Shown: one piece after another, positions 1-7,750 of the stretch
Position numbering within the stretch: position 1 is the stretch's first letter
Layout: each line of letters starts with the position of its first letter
NCBI RefSeq assembly: GCF_011045025.1
Contig: NZ_JAAKZX010000011.1
Span: 37,951 to 101,950 of the forward strand
DNA from: Streptomyces ureilyticus
GTDB taxonomy: Bacteria > Actinomycetota > Actinomycetes > Streptomycetales > Streptomycetaceae
Length of the DNA stretch: 64,000 nt
Direction of reading: 5' to 3'
Notes under the pieces: model-generated
The model's database searches: none
Told to the model about the DNA's origin: nothing
Seen by the model: only the letters and a program-made list of their open reading frames with translations
Position numbers and translations under genes: made by a program

Positions 1-1023
1 CTCGTGTTGAGCGGGGCCCTCGTACTGTGCGGGTTCCGTCACTTGGGCCGCCTCAGCCGAGAAGTGGGCAGCCTCCGAAGTGGGCGCCTGCGGGAACTGC
101 CCGGCCTCCGCGCTCTGCGCAGCCGAGGCCGCGAACTCCTCTGCGGCGTCTGCGATTTCGGCTTGACCCTGGATCTCGGACGCAGCCGGTACGGACTCGG
201 TCACCGGCACGCCGTCGGAACCCTGCACGGCCTCGGAACCGGCGGCCGCCTCGGAACCGTGCGCGGCATCGGGACCAGCGGCCCCGTCACCAACCGCCTC
301 CTCCACCACCTGCGGAGTCGCGGACTCCCCGGCCTCCTGGCCGACCTGAGGAACCTCACCGACCCCCACACCCTCGGAGCCCTGCCCCGCCCCGTCGACC
401 TCCGCACCACGGACGACCGTTTCTGCAGCGCCCACCTCAGGGCCGGCCTGGGCCTGGACTCCCCAAGGCGCCGCCCCCTGCAAGGCAAACTCGTCACGCG
501 GAACGTCGCGGTGCTCGGGAGCCGCCACGGCGGCCCCTGATTGCCGTACGGACACGGTGCCTGCCGGAGCACCAGCCGGACCGCGGTCCGCCAGCGAACG
601 CACCGGGCTCCCGGCACTGTCCGGTGTCGGCGGACCGAGGTGCAGCGGACGCCGGGCCGCGGGCGGCTGCGGCGCGGGTGCGGGCGCGGACTCGCGCTCG
701 GCGACAGGCTCAGAAACTGACTCAGCTGCAGGCTCGGGCTCAGGCAGCCGGACCCCTCCCAGGTCGACCGATCCGCTGTCCCGGCCCGACATCTCATGGG
801 GCCCGGGCTCGTGCACCACCTCGGCTACGGGAGCCGGTGGCGGCGGAGGGACCTCGTTGCCCCAGGCGCCCTGGGCGCCCGGCAGCAGCAACAGGTCCTC
901 GTGGTCCTCGGCGGGGGTCTCGGAGAGGTAGGGGTACGCACCCGGCGCCTGGGCGCCTGGCTGCTCCACCATGCCTGCGCTCTCCGGCAATTCCTCGCCC
1001 GGGACCTGGCCGGTGTCGGTCAT
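1..1023 (-). CDS. cobT: Probable CobT (nicotinate-nucleotide-dimethylbenzimidazole phosphoribosyltransferase), N-terminal part
   Basis: The reading frame opens at ATG 1023 and stays open for 341 codons to the left edge, so the gene is partial. What is visible begins MTDTGQVPGEELPES and is almost entirely low-complexity: rich in Pro, Glu, Ala, Gly and Gln, with no catalytic motif in view. It would be a long disordered N-terminal extension. The CobT call rests on the neighbour cobL on the same strand and on my recollection that Streptomyces CobT proteins carry such an extension starting with a very similar sequence. CobT activates the lower-ligand base for cobalamin assembly. The catalytic domain lies outside the window, so the name is an inference. 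Confidence 0.55.
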   Translation of the reverse strand, partial: MTDTGQVPGEELPESAGMVEQPGAQAPGAYPYLSETPAEDHEDLLLLPGAQGAWGNEVPPPPPAPVAEVVHEPGPHEMSGRDSGSVDLGGVRLPEPEPAAESVSEPVAERESAPAPAPQPPAARRPLHLGPPTPDSAGSPVRSLADRGPAGAPAGTVSVRQSGAAVAAPEHRDVPRDEFALQGAAPWGVQAQAGPEVGAAETVVRGAEVDGAGQGSEGVGVGEVPQVGQEAGESATPQVVEEAVGDGAAGPDAAHGSEAAAGSEAVQGSDGVPVTESVPAASEIQGQAEIADAAEEFAASAAQSAEAGQFPQAPTSEAAHFSAEAAQVTEPAQYEGPAQHE

Positions 1024-1355
1024 GCGTACCCCTCGCTCGGTTTGTGCTCTACGACCTGCTCGTCCGGAGCGGCGCGGCGACCGCCCGCAGTGAAGAACGA
1101 CCGTCTGTGCCGGGCGGCACGAACGGCCAGTCGACAAAGCCATTAACAGGCATTGTCGCTGTCGGCCGGTCACCCTGGCAGCGTGATCCACCACGGCACC
1201 ACTGTGGACTGCGCCACGTTGCGCGCCCTCCAGCACCGCCGTACCACGCGGACCCCAATTCGGGCCCGTTTTCCGGACATTGACCGACGATATTTCGGAC
1301 AAGCCGACGCAGTACAACGGTCGGCCAGCCTACCGCGAGCGGTACGACAACAGGA
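1024..1355. other. Intergenic region between cobL and probable cobT
   Basis: This 332-bp stretch has no convincing gene; the short open frames in it have poor third-position bias and no ribosome binding site. It is less GC-rich than its surroundings in places (for example around 1136-1150 and 1285-1300). I looked for a cobalamin riboswitch B12-box and did not find one. It presumably holds the promoter and leader of the leftward cobT-like gene, but I cannot place a promoter with confidence. Confidence 0.4.
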
Positions 1356-2567
1356 TCACGGGTTGCGAACGGGCAGTCTGCCGGTGAGTAGGAAAGCAAC
1401 GCTGCGTTCCTTCTCCGTCCAGGCCCGCGTGTCCAGTTCGACGGACTGCAGCAGCGCGCACTCGACCTGATAGCCATGCTCCGTCAGGTCCCTGCCGATG
1501 AGTTCGGCCGCGTCGCGTGTCGCGGCGTGCGTGACGATCCGCTGGGGGCGCCGGTCGGCGACGGCGGACACCACCGCGGCACCTCCGCCCCCGACGCGTA
1601 CGACATCGGGTTCGGGCAGGTTCTCCAGGATGTGCGGCGCGGTGCCGTGCACGATCTGGAGCGGTACGCCGAAGCGGCGGGCGGCGTCCATGGTGCGGGC
1701 GCAGGCGTCCCGGTCGCGGTCCACGGCGATGACCCCGGCGCCGCAGCGCGCGGCCTCGGTGGCGAAGGCGCCGCTGCCGGAGCCGATGTCCCATACGAGG
1801 TCGCCCACGCGCGGCCCCAGATGGGCGAGTTGAGCGGCGCGCAGCGGCTCGTTCTCGCCCTCGCCGACCGCGCCGCCGTACTTCTCGGCGGGCAGGGCCC
1901 AGCCGCGCGGGCCCGCGCCCGGGTCACGTCCGGCGATCCAGCCGCCGTGCCCGGCCGGGGCGACGGGTCCGCCCATGACGATGACCACGTTCGGGTCGCG
2001 CCAGGTGTGGTCGGCGGCCTTGTCGGAAGTGAGGATCGTGACCTGTTCGCGGTCGGTGCCGAGTTCCTCGCAGATGACGAAGGTGCGGTGAACTCCCTCG
2101 AGGAGCAGGCCGAGTTCGGCCGGTCCGGCGCCGGGCGAGGTGAGGACGGCGACCTTGGTGTGGGCGCGGCACACGTTCACCGCGCGGCGCAGGGTGCGGC
2201 GGTGGGCGACGACCACCTGGGCGTCGTCCCAGGGCATTCCGGCTCGGGCGAAGGCGGCGGCGACCGAGGAGACGGCGGGCACCACTTCGACCTCGAGGCC
2301 GAACTCGGGGGCGCGCAGGGTGCGTACGACTCCGAAGAAGCCCGGGTCGCCGTCGGCGAGGACCACGGCGGTGCCGCGGTGTCCGGCGATACGGCGGGCG
2401 GCGAGGGCGACGCTGCCGAGCCTGATGCGTTCGGCGGCCGGCGGTACTTCGGGCAGCGCCAGATGGTGGGCCGCGCCGGCCACCAGAGTGGCGGCACCGA
2501 GTGCGGAGCGCGCCGCGTCGGTCAGTGGCGAGCCGTCCCAGCCGATCACCGTGACCCGGTCGGCCAT
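1356..2567 (-). CDS. cobL: Precorrin-6Y C5,15-methyltransferase (decarboxylating), CobL/CbiET
   Basis: This 403-residue protein is a fusion of two methyltransferases of aerobic cobalamin biosynthesis, which methylate C5 and C15 of precorrin-6Y and decarboxylate the acetate side chain. The N-terminal half (about 1-200) is the CbiE-like tetrapyrrole methylase domain, starting MADRVTVIGWDGSPL and carrying LADGDPGFFG, the conserved glycine-rich SAM loop. The C-terminal half (about 225-403) is the CbiT-like Rossmann methyltransferase, with VWDIGSGSGAFATE as SAM motif I and VDRD after strand 2. The length matches bifunctional CobL. It is encoded upstream of the probable cobT on the same strand. The cytosolic role follows from the family. 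Confidence 0.93.
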   Translation of the reverse strand: MADRVTVIGWDGSPLTDAARSALGAATLVAGAAHHLALPEVPPAAERIRLGSVALAARRIAGHRGTAVVLADGDPGFFGVVRTLRAPEFGLEVEVVPAVSSVAAAFARAGMPWDDAQVVVAHRRTLRRAVNVCRAHTKVAVLTSPGAGPAELGLLLEGVHRTFVICEELGTDREQVTILTSDKAADHTWRDPNVVIVMGGPVAPAGHGGWIAGRDPGAGPRGWALPAEKYGGAVGEGENEPLRAAQLAHLGPRVGDLVWDIGSGSGAFATEAARCGAGVIAVDRDRDACARTMDAARRFGVPLQIVHGTAPHILENLPEPDVVRVGGGGAAVVSAVADRRPQRIVTHAATRDAAELIGRDLTEHGYQVECALLQSVELDTRAWTEKERSVAFLLTGRLPVRNP

Positions 2568-2688
2568 CGTCGTCAGTCTCCTGAAGTCTTCGCAGGTCGT
2601 CGAAAGTGGGGGAGTGTGCGGAGCCCCGTGAGCGTACCTGGTGACTTGTGGTGATGTGGGCGGGGGTCGCGGCGATCGCCCCCTTGGT

Positions 2689-3324
2689 TCAGTTCCAGTC
2701 GGAGTACGTGAAACCGCCGGAGTCGTCGGACTGCTCGCCGACCCCGTCGAGGTCTTCGGGGAGGAGGCTCCACACGATGTAGTCCGTACGCAGGTCGGCC
2801 CAGCCGCCGTCCTCCGTGCGGGTCCTGGCTATACAGGCGCCGCGCAGGACGCCCTCGCTGATACAGCCGATCTTCTGGGCGACCTGCTGGGAGGCGGTGT
2901 TGTCGGCCGCCGTACGCAGCTCCAGGCGCTCGAACTTCTGGTCGCGCAGCAGCCACTGGGCGGTGGCGAGCGCGGCTTCGGAGGCGTAGCCCTCGCCGCG
3001 GGCCCAGGGCGCGATGATGTACGACATCTCCGTGGCGCGTACGTGCCAGTTGGCCTTGCTCAGCTGGATGACGCCGACCAGGCGCTGGGTGAGGAACTCG
3101 GTGACGGCGAGGTCGAGACCCCGGCCCTCGGTGCGCTCGGTGGGCGCGGACTCGCTGACCCAGGTGCGGGCGGCGTCCTCGGTGAAGGGCTGTGCCACCG
3201 ATGTCCAGGCTCCGACCAGCTCGTCGTTCATCATCTCGGTGAGGGCGGGAACATCGTCGTCCTCAAGAGGGCGCAGCACCAACCGATCCGTGCTGAGGGA
3301 GACGTCGGGGAAGGTGTTCGTCAT
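2689..3324 (-). CDS. GNAT acetyltransferase, RimJ/RimL type
   Basis: This 211-residue protein has the layout of RimJ/RimL-like N-acetyltransferases: TDRLVLRPLEDDDVPALTEM near the start, the strand LVGVIQLSKANW, then an acetyl-CoA-binding motif A in the form IIAPWARGEGYASEAALA (about residues 108-125) and the late motif LRTAADNTASQQVAQKIGC. These proteins acetylate N-terminal or side-chain amines, or small molecules. The substrate cannot be told from sequence. The C-terminal 20 residues are acidic. It stands alone between cobL and a divergent membrane-protein pair. Confidence 0.85.
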   Translation of the reverse strand: MTNTFPDVSLSTDRLVLRPLEDDDVPALTEMMNDELVGAWTSVAQPFTEDAARTWVSESAPTERTEGRGLDLAVTEFLTQRLVGVIQLSKANWHVRATEMSYIIAPWARGEGYASEAALATAQWLLRDQKFERLELRTAADNTASQQVAQKIGCISEGVLRGACIARTRTEDGGWADLRTDYIVWSLLPEDLDGVGEQSDDSGGFTYSDWN

Positions 3325-3581
3325 GCGCCACTCCGTAACCTTCAGGGACCATCGGGCCTGCTGAACTGCCCAGCATGCAGCATCGGAGCACCCAACCGCA
3401 CCACGGGGCGGTCAGGAGCACGGGCCGGGGCGCGGGAGCCACGTCTTTTGGCCAAGGGGTCCTTGCACCATGAGCGTCCGATCAGGGCGCGTGGTCTGGT
3501 GCCGTGCAACGCGGCGAGGTGCGGTGCCAGGCCGCGCGCCCCGGACGGGCATAGTGCAAGGGCCCCTTATAGGGTCTGAGC

Positions 3582-3941
3582 ATGCTTGATGCCCTGACGT
3601 GGGCGACCGCCGTCGCCGCGCTCGTGCTCGCCGCGTGGTGCGGCTGGGCCGCCTATCGCGACCAGCCGACGAAGGACTGGCACTTCATCGGTATGGCGGT
3701 GGTGTCACTGCTCGCCCTGGTGCAGTTGGTGGTCGGGATCGTCCAGTTGGCGCGCGGTGAGAAGCCGGAGCAGGGCACGACGATCTTCGTGTCGTATCTG
3801 ATCGGGGCCTTCGCCTGTATCCCGGCGGCGGGCTTCATGTCACTTGCGGAGCGCACCCGTTGGGGTTCGGTGACGGTCGCGGCCGGCGGTGTGGTGCTCG
3901 CCGTGCTGCAGGTGCGGCTCTATGACATCTGGGGAGGTTGA
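3582..3941 (+). CDS. Small integral membrane protein, four predicted TM helices
   Basis: This 119-residue protein is mostly hydrophobic, with about four transmembrane segments (roughly residues 6-24, 36-57, 70-87 and 96-112). I recognise no family motif. It is followed at once by a second membrane protein whose GTG start begins one base after this gene's TGA, and the second gene's ribosome binding site (GGGGAGG at 3931-3937) lies inside this gene. The two are therefore almost certainly co-transcribed and may form a complex or share a function, which remains unknown. Confidence 0.7.
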   Translation: MLDALTWATAVAALVLAAWCGWAAYRDQPTKDWHFIGMAVVSLLALVQLVVGIVQLARGEKPEQGTTIFVSYLIGAFACIPAAGFMSLAERTRWGSVTVAAGGVVLAVLQVRLYDIWGG

Positions 3942-3942
3942 G

Positions 3943-4380
3943 GTGCCTGTGGCCGAGGAGAAGCCGGCGCGGACGCGGCTCATCGGCGGTCCGGGCATGC
4001 TGCTGGTCTGGTTGTACGGAGTGATGGTCGTCGGCGCCGTCTCGCGCTCCGTCGTGCAGATCGCGACGGAGTTCGACAAGGCGCCGCTCGCCTACTCGCT
4101 GTCCGCGGTCGCGGGCCTCGTGTACGGCTTCATCACGTACTCCCTGGTCCGCGGCGGCGAAACGGCCCGCAAGGCGGCGCTGGTGTGCTGCGCCGCCGAG
4201 CTCGTGGGCGTACTGACCGTGGGCACCTGGACCCTCGTGGACCCGTCCGCCTTCCCGGACGCCACGGTGTGGTCGGACTACGGCATGGGGTACTTGTTCA
4301 TCCCGGTGCTGCTCCCGGTGACGGCGATGTTCTGGCTGCGCAAGGCGCGTACCGAGGTGCCTGCCGGGGAGCAGGGCTAG
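3943..4380 (+). CDS. Integral membrane protein, second gene of the pair
   Basis: The GTG at 3943 is chosen because GGGGAGG lies 5 bases upstream; an in-frame ATG at 3922 is inside the previous gene and has no such site. The product, about 145 residues, starts VPVAEEKPARTRLIGGPG and has about four transmembrane helices (LLVWLYGVMVVGAVS, a segment around AVAGLVYGFIT, CCAAELVGVLTVGTW and MGYLFIPVLLPVTAMF). No function is recognisable. Its stop codon overlaps the stop of the converging acetyltransferase gene: the palindrome CTAG at 4377-4380 supplies TAG to both strands. Confidence 0.7.
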   Translation: MPVAEEKPARTRLIGGPGMLLVWLYGVMVVGAVSRSVVQIATEFDKAPLAYSLSAVAGLVYGFITYSLVRGGETARKAALVCCAAELVGVLTVGTWTLVDPSAFPDATVWSDYGMGYLFIPVLLPVTAMFWLRKARTEVPAGEQG

Positions 4381-4880
4381 GCGCTGGCGACGAACGCGCC
4401 TGCCGCCACCGGCTTGGCCAGCGTCACCAGCGTGAGCCGCTCGTGGACGCGGCGCCTGGCCACGGCCTCGTAGCCGTGCCGCCGGTACAGCTGGAGGTTG
4501 TGCTCGCTGCGGTGCCCGGTGAACAGCTGGAAGTTCTTGACCGCGCCACCCTCGGAGAGCTTCGCCTCGATGGCGTCGAGCAGCCGTCCGCCCAGGCCGT
4601 GCCGCTGCATACGCGGGTGAACGATCAGCTTGTCGATGCGCGCCGTCCCGTCCGCGTCGACGGAGCCGCGCACCGAGGCCACCACCTCGTCGCCGAGCCG
4701 GGCCACCAGGACCGTGCCGCTCGCCAGCTCCGCCTTGAGGGAGGCGAGGGTCTGGGTGAGGGGCTCGATGCTGTAGTCGCCGTACAGCTCGGCCTCACTC
4801 TGGTAGCAGAGGAACTGCAGTTTGAGGATCTGTTCGGCGTCCTGCTCGGTCGCCCCCGAGATGGTCACGCTCATGCCCAT
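4377..4880 (-). CDS. GNAT family acetyltransferase
   Basis: The start is placed at ATG 4880 (MGMSVTISGATEQDAEQ), behind GGGAGG about 9 bases away; the open frame runs further upstream but without a ribosome binding site or typical codon bias. The product is 167 residues. The acetyl-CoA-binding motif A is IDKLIVHPRMQRHGLGGRLL and is followed by the helix DAIEAKLSEGG, then NLQLYRRHGYEAVARRRV, the C-terminal GNAT signature with its Tyr. Substrate unknown. It converges on the membrane-protein pair (shared CTAG stop) and lies 58 bases downstream of a sigma-factor-like gene on the same strand, so the two may be co-transcribed. Confidence 0.82.
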   Translation of the reverse strand: MGMSVTISGATEQDAEQILKLQFLCYQSEAELYGDYSIEPLTQTLASLKAELASGTVLVARLGDEVVASVRGSVDADGTARIDKLIVHPRMQRHGLGGRLLDAIEAKLSEGGAVKNFQLFTGHRSEHNLQLYRRHGYEAVARRRVHERLTLVTLAKPVAAGAFVASA

Positions 4881-4938
4881 GTGTGCATGCCTCCCGCTCA
4901 CCTGTTCCGCCGGTTGTCCCTCACTCCTATCCCCGCGC

Positions 4939-5487
4939 TCACCAGGGCGCAACCTCCCCCGTGAGCATTCGACGCAGACATCCCAGGCATCTGGAACGTT
5001 CCGGGCCAAGACTGCCCTGTGAGATACCCAACTCCCCCGCGATCTCCCGGTATGTCAGGTCTTGCGGGGACAACAGCGCGGCCATCAGACGCGGACAGCG
5101 ACCGGGGAGCCGGCGTACGGCGGAGTGCAGGGCGCGACGCCGGGCCGCGGTGAGTGCGAGTTGCTCCGGGCCGGATCCGCTGTCGTCGGCGGGCTCGGTG
5201 ACGTACGGCAGCTCGATGCTCGCGGTGCGCCGGGTGCGGCGGGCCTCGGTACGGACGGCGACGCGCAGCCAGTCGGCGGGGTCGGCGGGCGGGCCGTCCG
5301 CGTCGAGGCGCTCCAAGAACCGCAGCCAGACGGCCTGTTCCAGGTCGCCGGGCTCGGCCCCGGAGGCATGGGCCTCCGCGGACACCTCGGCGGCGAGCAG
5401 CGGGCTCAGCTCGGCGACCATGCCCATGGCGGACCTGGCGGACCTATACGTGGCCGCCATATCCGGGGCAGACATGTCATGCGTCAT
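4939..5487 (-). CDS. Sigma-70-like RNA polymerase factor, atypical/ECF-like
   Basis: This 182-residue protein resembles a short sigma factor. The middle part (about 45-85, with EQAVWLRFLERL and WLRVAVRTEARRTRR) fits region 2, and the C-terminal part LTYREIAGELGISQGSLGPE is a clear region-4 helix-turn-helix, where the usual V-S-R/K segment reads QGSLGPERSRCLGCLRRML. No anti-sigma gene is adjacent. Several ATGs lie close together at the start (5487, 5475, 5460) and none has a strong ribosome binding site, so the exact N-terminus is uncertain. A GNAT gene follows on the same strand. Confidence 0.75.
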   Translation of the reverse strand: MTHDMSAPDMAATYRSARSAMGMVAELSPLLAAEVSAEAHASGAEPGDLEQAVWLRFLERLDADGPPADPADWLRVAVRTEARRTRRTASIELPYVTEPADDSGSGPEQLALTAARRRALHSAVRRLPGRCPRLMAALLSPQDLTYREIAGELGISQGSLGPERSRCLGCLRRMLTGEVAPW

Positions 5488-5575
5488 ATGCGGAACGACG
5501 AGGTCGCCCCGGGAGAGGTTGCCCGGAGCGACCGTTTATCACCCCAACTGGTGCATCGACGCTCGGCAGTTGACC

Positions 5576-6733
5576 TCAGCCGTTGACGAAGTCCTCGCGG
5601 GCGAGGAGTCCGGTGTCCGGGTTGTCGGTGAAGACGCCGTCGATGCCGGTCTCGAAGTAGACCTGGAAGGCGCCGAAGACGTCGCCGTAGGCGTTCGGGT
5701 CGGTGCCCTTCCTGAAGTCGGCGGGCAGGAAGGTGTTCTCGTTGCGCATCGTGTACGGGTGCAGGATCAGGCCCGCGGCATGCGCGTCCTTGACGAGGGT
5801 GGTCGGCTTGGTGAGCTTGCCGCTCGCGTCCTTCGGGATGATCAGGTCGAGGGTCGGGCCGAGGCCCTGCGCGTACGAGGCGATCCACTTCAGGCCCTCG
5901 GGCTTGACGAGGTCGGCGACGGTGCGCGGGTCGCCGGCCTGCACAAAGTCCCAGGGGCGGCTGTTCGCGGAGGACAGCAGCACGACGAGCGGGTTGCCGA
6001 CCAGCTTGTTCAGCCGCTGGATGCTGCTGGGCTCGAAGGACTGGAGGAACACGGGCGAGTTCTTCTTGTGCTTGCCGTACTTGCGCAGCAGCTTGGCGAG
6101 CCTCTCCTCCAGACCGAGGCCAAGGCCACGGAAGTAGGTGGGGTGCTTGGTCTCGACATGCAGCCACACCTCCTTGCCGCGCTTACGGCTCTCCCGCTCG
6201 GCCCAGCGCAGGACCTCCTCGAAGGTGGGGACGTCCCAGCGGCCGTCGTACAGCGTGTTGTGCGGGCGGTTGCCCGGGATGCGCTCCTTGGCGCGCAGCG
6301 TCTTGAGCTCGGCGAGTGTGAAGTCCTCGGTGAACCAGCCCGTGAAGGACGCGCCGTCGACGCTCTTCGTCGTCTTGCGGCCGGCGAACTCGGGGCGGTC
6401 CGCGACATCGGTGGTGCCGGTGATGTCGTTCTCGTGGCGGCACACGAGGTGGCCGTCCTTGGTCGGGACGAGGTCCTGCTCGATGACGTGCGCGCCCATG
6501 TCGAGGGCCAGTTGGTACGCGCCCAGGGTGTGCTCCGGCCGGTAGCCGCTGGCGCCGCGATGCCCGATGATCGTCGGCACCGGCAGGCTCTTGTACCCGC
6601 CGCCGTGCCGTTCGGCGGCTGCGGCCGTGCCGGGCAGCCCGAGAGCCGCTCCGCCCGCGCCCAGCACCGCGGCCCCGAGCAGCACCCGCCGTCTCGTGCC
6701 CCGCCCCTGCTCGTCCGACCCCTGCGTCCCCAT
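5576..6733 (-). CDS. glpQ1: Glycerophosphodiester phosphodiesterase, Tat-exported (GlpQ1-like)
   Basis: The enzyme hydrolyses glycerophosphodiesters to glycerol-3-phosphate and an alcohol, allowing phosphate scavenging outside the cell. ATG 6733 is chosen because GGGAGGAG stands just upstream. The 385-residue product has a Tat-type signal peptide (TRRRVLLGAAVLGAGG, cleavage near the Ala-rich end around residue 38). The catalytic domain begins with IIGHRGASGYRPEHTLGAY, containing the general acid/base His and the Glu of the HR...PENT motif, followed by HVIEQDLVPTKDGHLVCRHE, with the metal-binding E-D and second His. The C-terminus has IDGVFTDNPD, typical of bacterial GDPDs. It stands alone with a candidate PHO box upstream. 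In S. coelicolor glpQ1 is known to be under PhoP control. Confidence 0.92.
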   Translation of the reverse strand: MGTQGSDEQGRGTRRRVLLGAAVLGAGGAALGLPGTAAAAERHGGGYKSLPVPTIIGHRGASGYRPEHTLGAYQLALDMGAHVIEQDLVPTKDGHLVCRHENDITGTTDVADRPEFAGRKTTKSVDGASFTGWFTEDFTLAELKTLRAKERIPGNRPHNTLYDGRWDVPTFEEVLRWAERESRKRGKEVWLHVETKHPTYFRGLGLGLEERLAKLLRKYGKHKKNSPVFLQSFEPSSIQRLNKLVGNPLVVLLSSANSRPWDFVQAGDPRTVADLVKPEGLKWIASYAQGLGPTLDLIIPKDASGKLTKPTTLVKDAHAAGLILHPYTMRNENTFLPADFRKGTDPNAYGDVFGAFQVYFETGIDGVFTDNPDTGLLAREDFVNG

Positions 6734-6777
6734 GTGCGCTCCTCCCATAGCTGCCCTGCACCTGCCAAATCCGGACG

Positions 6778-6810
6778 ATCGTAGGTGCCCTTGGGTGACG
6801 GATGGGAGAC
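6778..6810 (-). promoter_or_regulatory. Candidate PHO box and -10 element of glpQ1
   Basis: Reading the minus strand from 6810, three 11-base units follow directly: GTCTCCCATCC, GTCACCCAAGG and GCACCTACGAT. PhoP of Streptomyces binds tandem 11-base direct repeats related to GTTCACCNNNN. The last unit contains TACGAT (6783-6778), a plausible -10 hexamer 45 bases upstream of the ATG, so the upstream repeats would overlap the -35 region, as is usual at PhoP-activated promoters. The match is imperfect in each unit. Confidence 0.5.
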
Positions 6811-7062
6811 CTGGGACGGAATACACGGATGATGCTGAGTGTCGTATGAGGTGCGGGAGTCAGGGGAACCCGGGCTCGATGGCTGCGGCATTTGTCACAC
6901 ATCTCGTACAGGTGTCGGGCGTGCAACAGCGCGCCACCCCAGGTAAACAAGTAGCGACACTGCGTATCCACTCCGTGAACCCGGTGTGCAACACCCCGGG
7001 TGGCGCGAGTATCGTCCTCACCTGCAGAGACTCTTCACTTCCCCTTGACACCGGAGGGCCCG
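6811..7062. other. Divergent intergenic region between glpQ1 and the acyltransferase gene
   Basis: This region holds no gene that I can support. It is unusually low in GC for the window in places (for example CATTTGTCACACATCTCG at 6890-6907 and AAACAAGTAGCGACACTGCG near 6944-6963). It must contain the promoter of the rightward acyltransferase gene; CACTGCGTATCC near 6957-6968 is a possible part of it, but no hexamer pair with good spacing stands out. Confidence 0.4.
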
Positions 7063-7734
7063 TTGTCCCGCTTTGCGTTCATCAAGGCAGTGCTCGGACC
7101 GATCATGCGCCTGATGTTCCGCGCACGAGTGGAAGGCGCGGAGAACATCCCGGGCTCCGGACCGGTCATCCTGGCCGGCAACCATCTGACGTTCATCGAT
7201 TCGATCGTGCTGCCGCTGGTCTGCGACCGGCAGGTCTTCTTCATCGGCAAGGACGAGTACGTGACCGGGAAAGGGCTGAAGGGCCGCGTCATGGCCTGGT
7301 TCTTCACCGGCGTCGGCATGATCCCGGTGGACCGGGACGGCGCCAACGGCGGGGTCGCGGCGCTGATGACCGGCCGTCGGGTCCTGGAGGAGGGCCGGAT
7401 CTTCGGCATCTACCCGGAGGGCACGCGCTCCCCCGACGGGCGCCTGTACCGAGGTCGTACGGGTATCGCGCGGCTGACGCTGATGACCGGTGCGCCGGTC
7501 GTTCCGTTCGCGATGATCGGCACGGACAAGCTGCAGCCGGGGGGCGCCGGGATTCCGCGGCCTGGCCGCGTCACGGTTCGCTTCGGGGAAGCGATGGAGT
7601 TCTCGCGGTACGAGGGGATGGACCGTGACCGGTATGTGCTGCGGGCGGTCACCGATTCGGTGATGGCTGAGGTCATGCGTCTGTCGGGTCAGGAGTACGT
7701 CGACATGTACGCCACCAAGGCAAAAGCGGCGTAA
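7063..7734 (+). CDS. plsC: 1-acyl-sn-glycerol-3-phosphate acyltransferase (PlsC family)
   Basis: This enzyme adds the second acyl chain to lysophosphatidate at the cytosolic face of the membrane. Of the possible starts, TTG 7063 (LSRFAFIKAVLGPIMRL) is preferred because GGAGGG lies 5 bases before it; the frame is open upstream to an ATG at 7000 without a ribosome binding site. The 223-residue protein has the four acyltransferase motifs: NHLTFID (HX4D, catalytic His and Asp), GMIPVDRDG, IYPEGTRSPDG (EGTR, phosphate binding) and VPFAMIG. It converges on the kinase gene at 7751. The palindrome CGTAAGTCACTTACG (7731-7745) covers its stop codon. Confidence 0.88.
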   Translation: MSRFAFIKAVLGPIMRLMFRARVEGAENIPGSGPVILAGNHLTFIDSIVLPLVCDRQVFFIGKDEYVTGKGLKGRVMAWFFTGVGMIPVDRDGANGGVAALMTGRRVLEEGRIFGIYPEGTRSPDGRLYRGRTGIARLTLMTGAPVVPFAMIGTDKLQPGGAGIPRPGRVTVRFGEAMEFSRYEGMDRDRYVLRAVTDSVMAEVMRLSGQEYVDMYATKAKAA

Positions 7735-7750
7735 GTCACTTACGACCGCG

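Noticed and set aside
4..1283. Rightward open frames over the left edge
   Set aside because: They are mirror frames of the leftward low-complexity gene, rich in Arg and Pro, without ribosome binding sites.
1024..2688. Cobalamin riboswitch upstream of cobL or cobT
   Set aside because: No B12-box or the surrounding conserved stems could be found on either strand.
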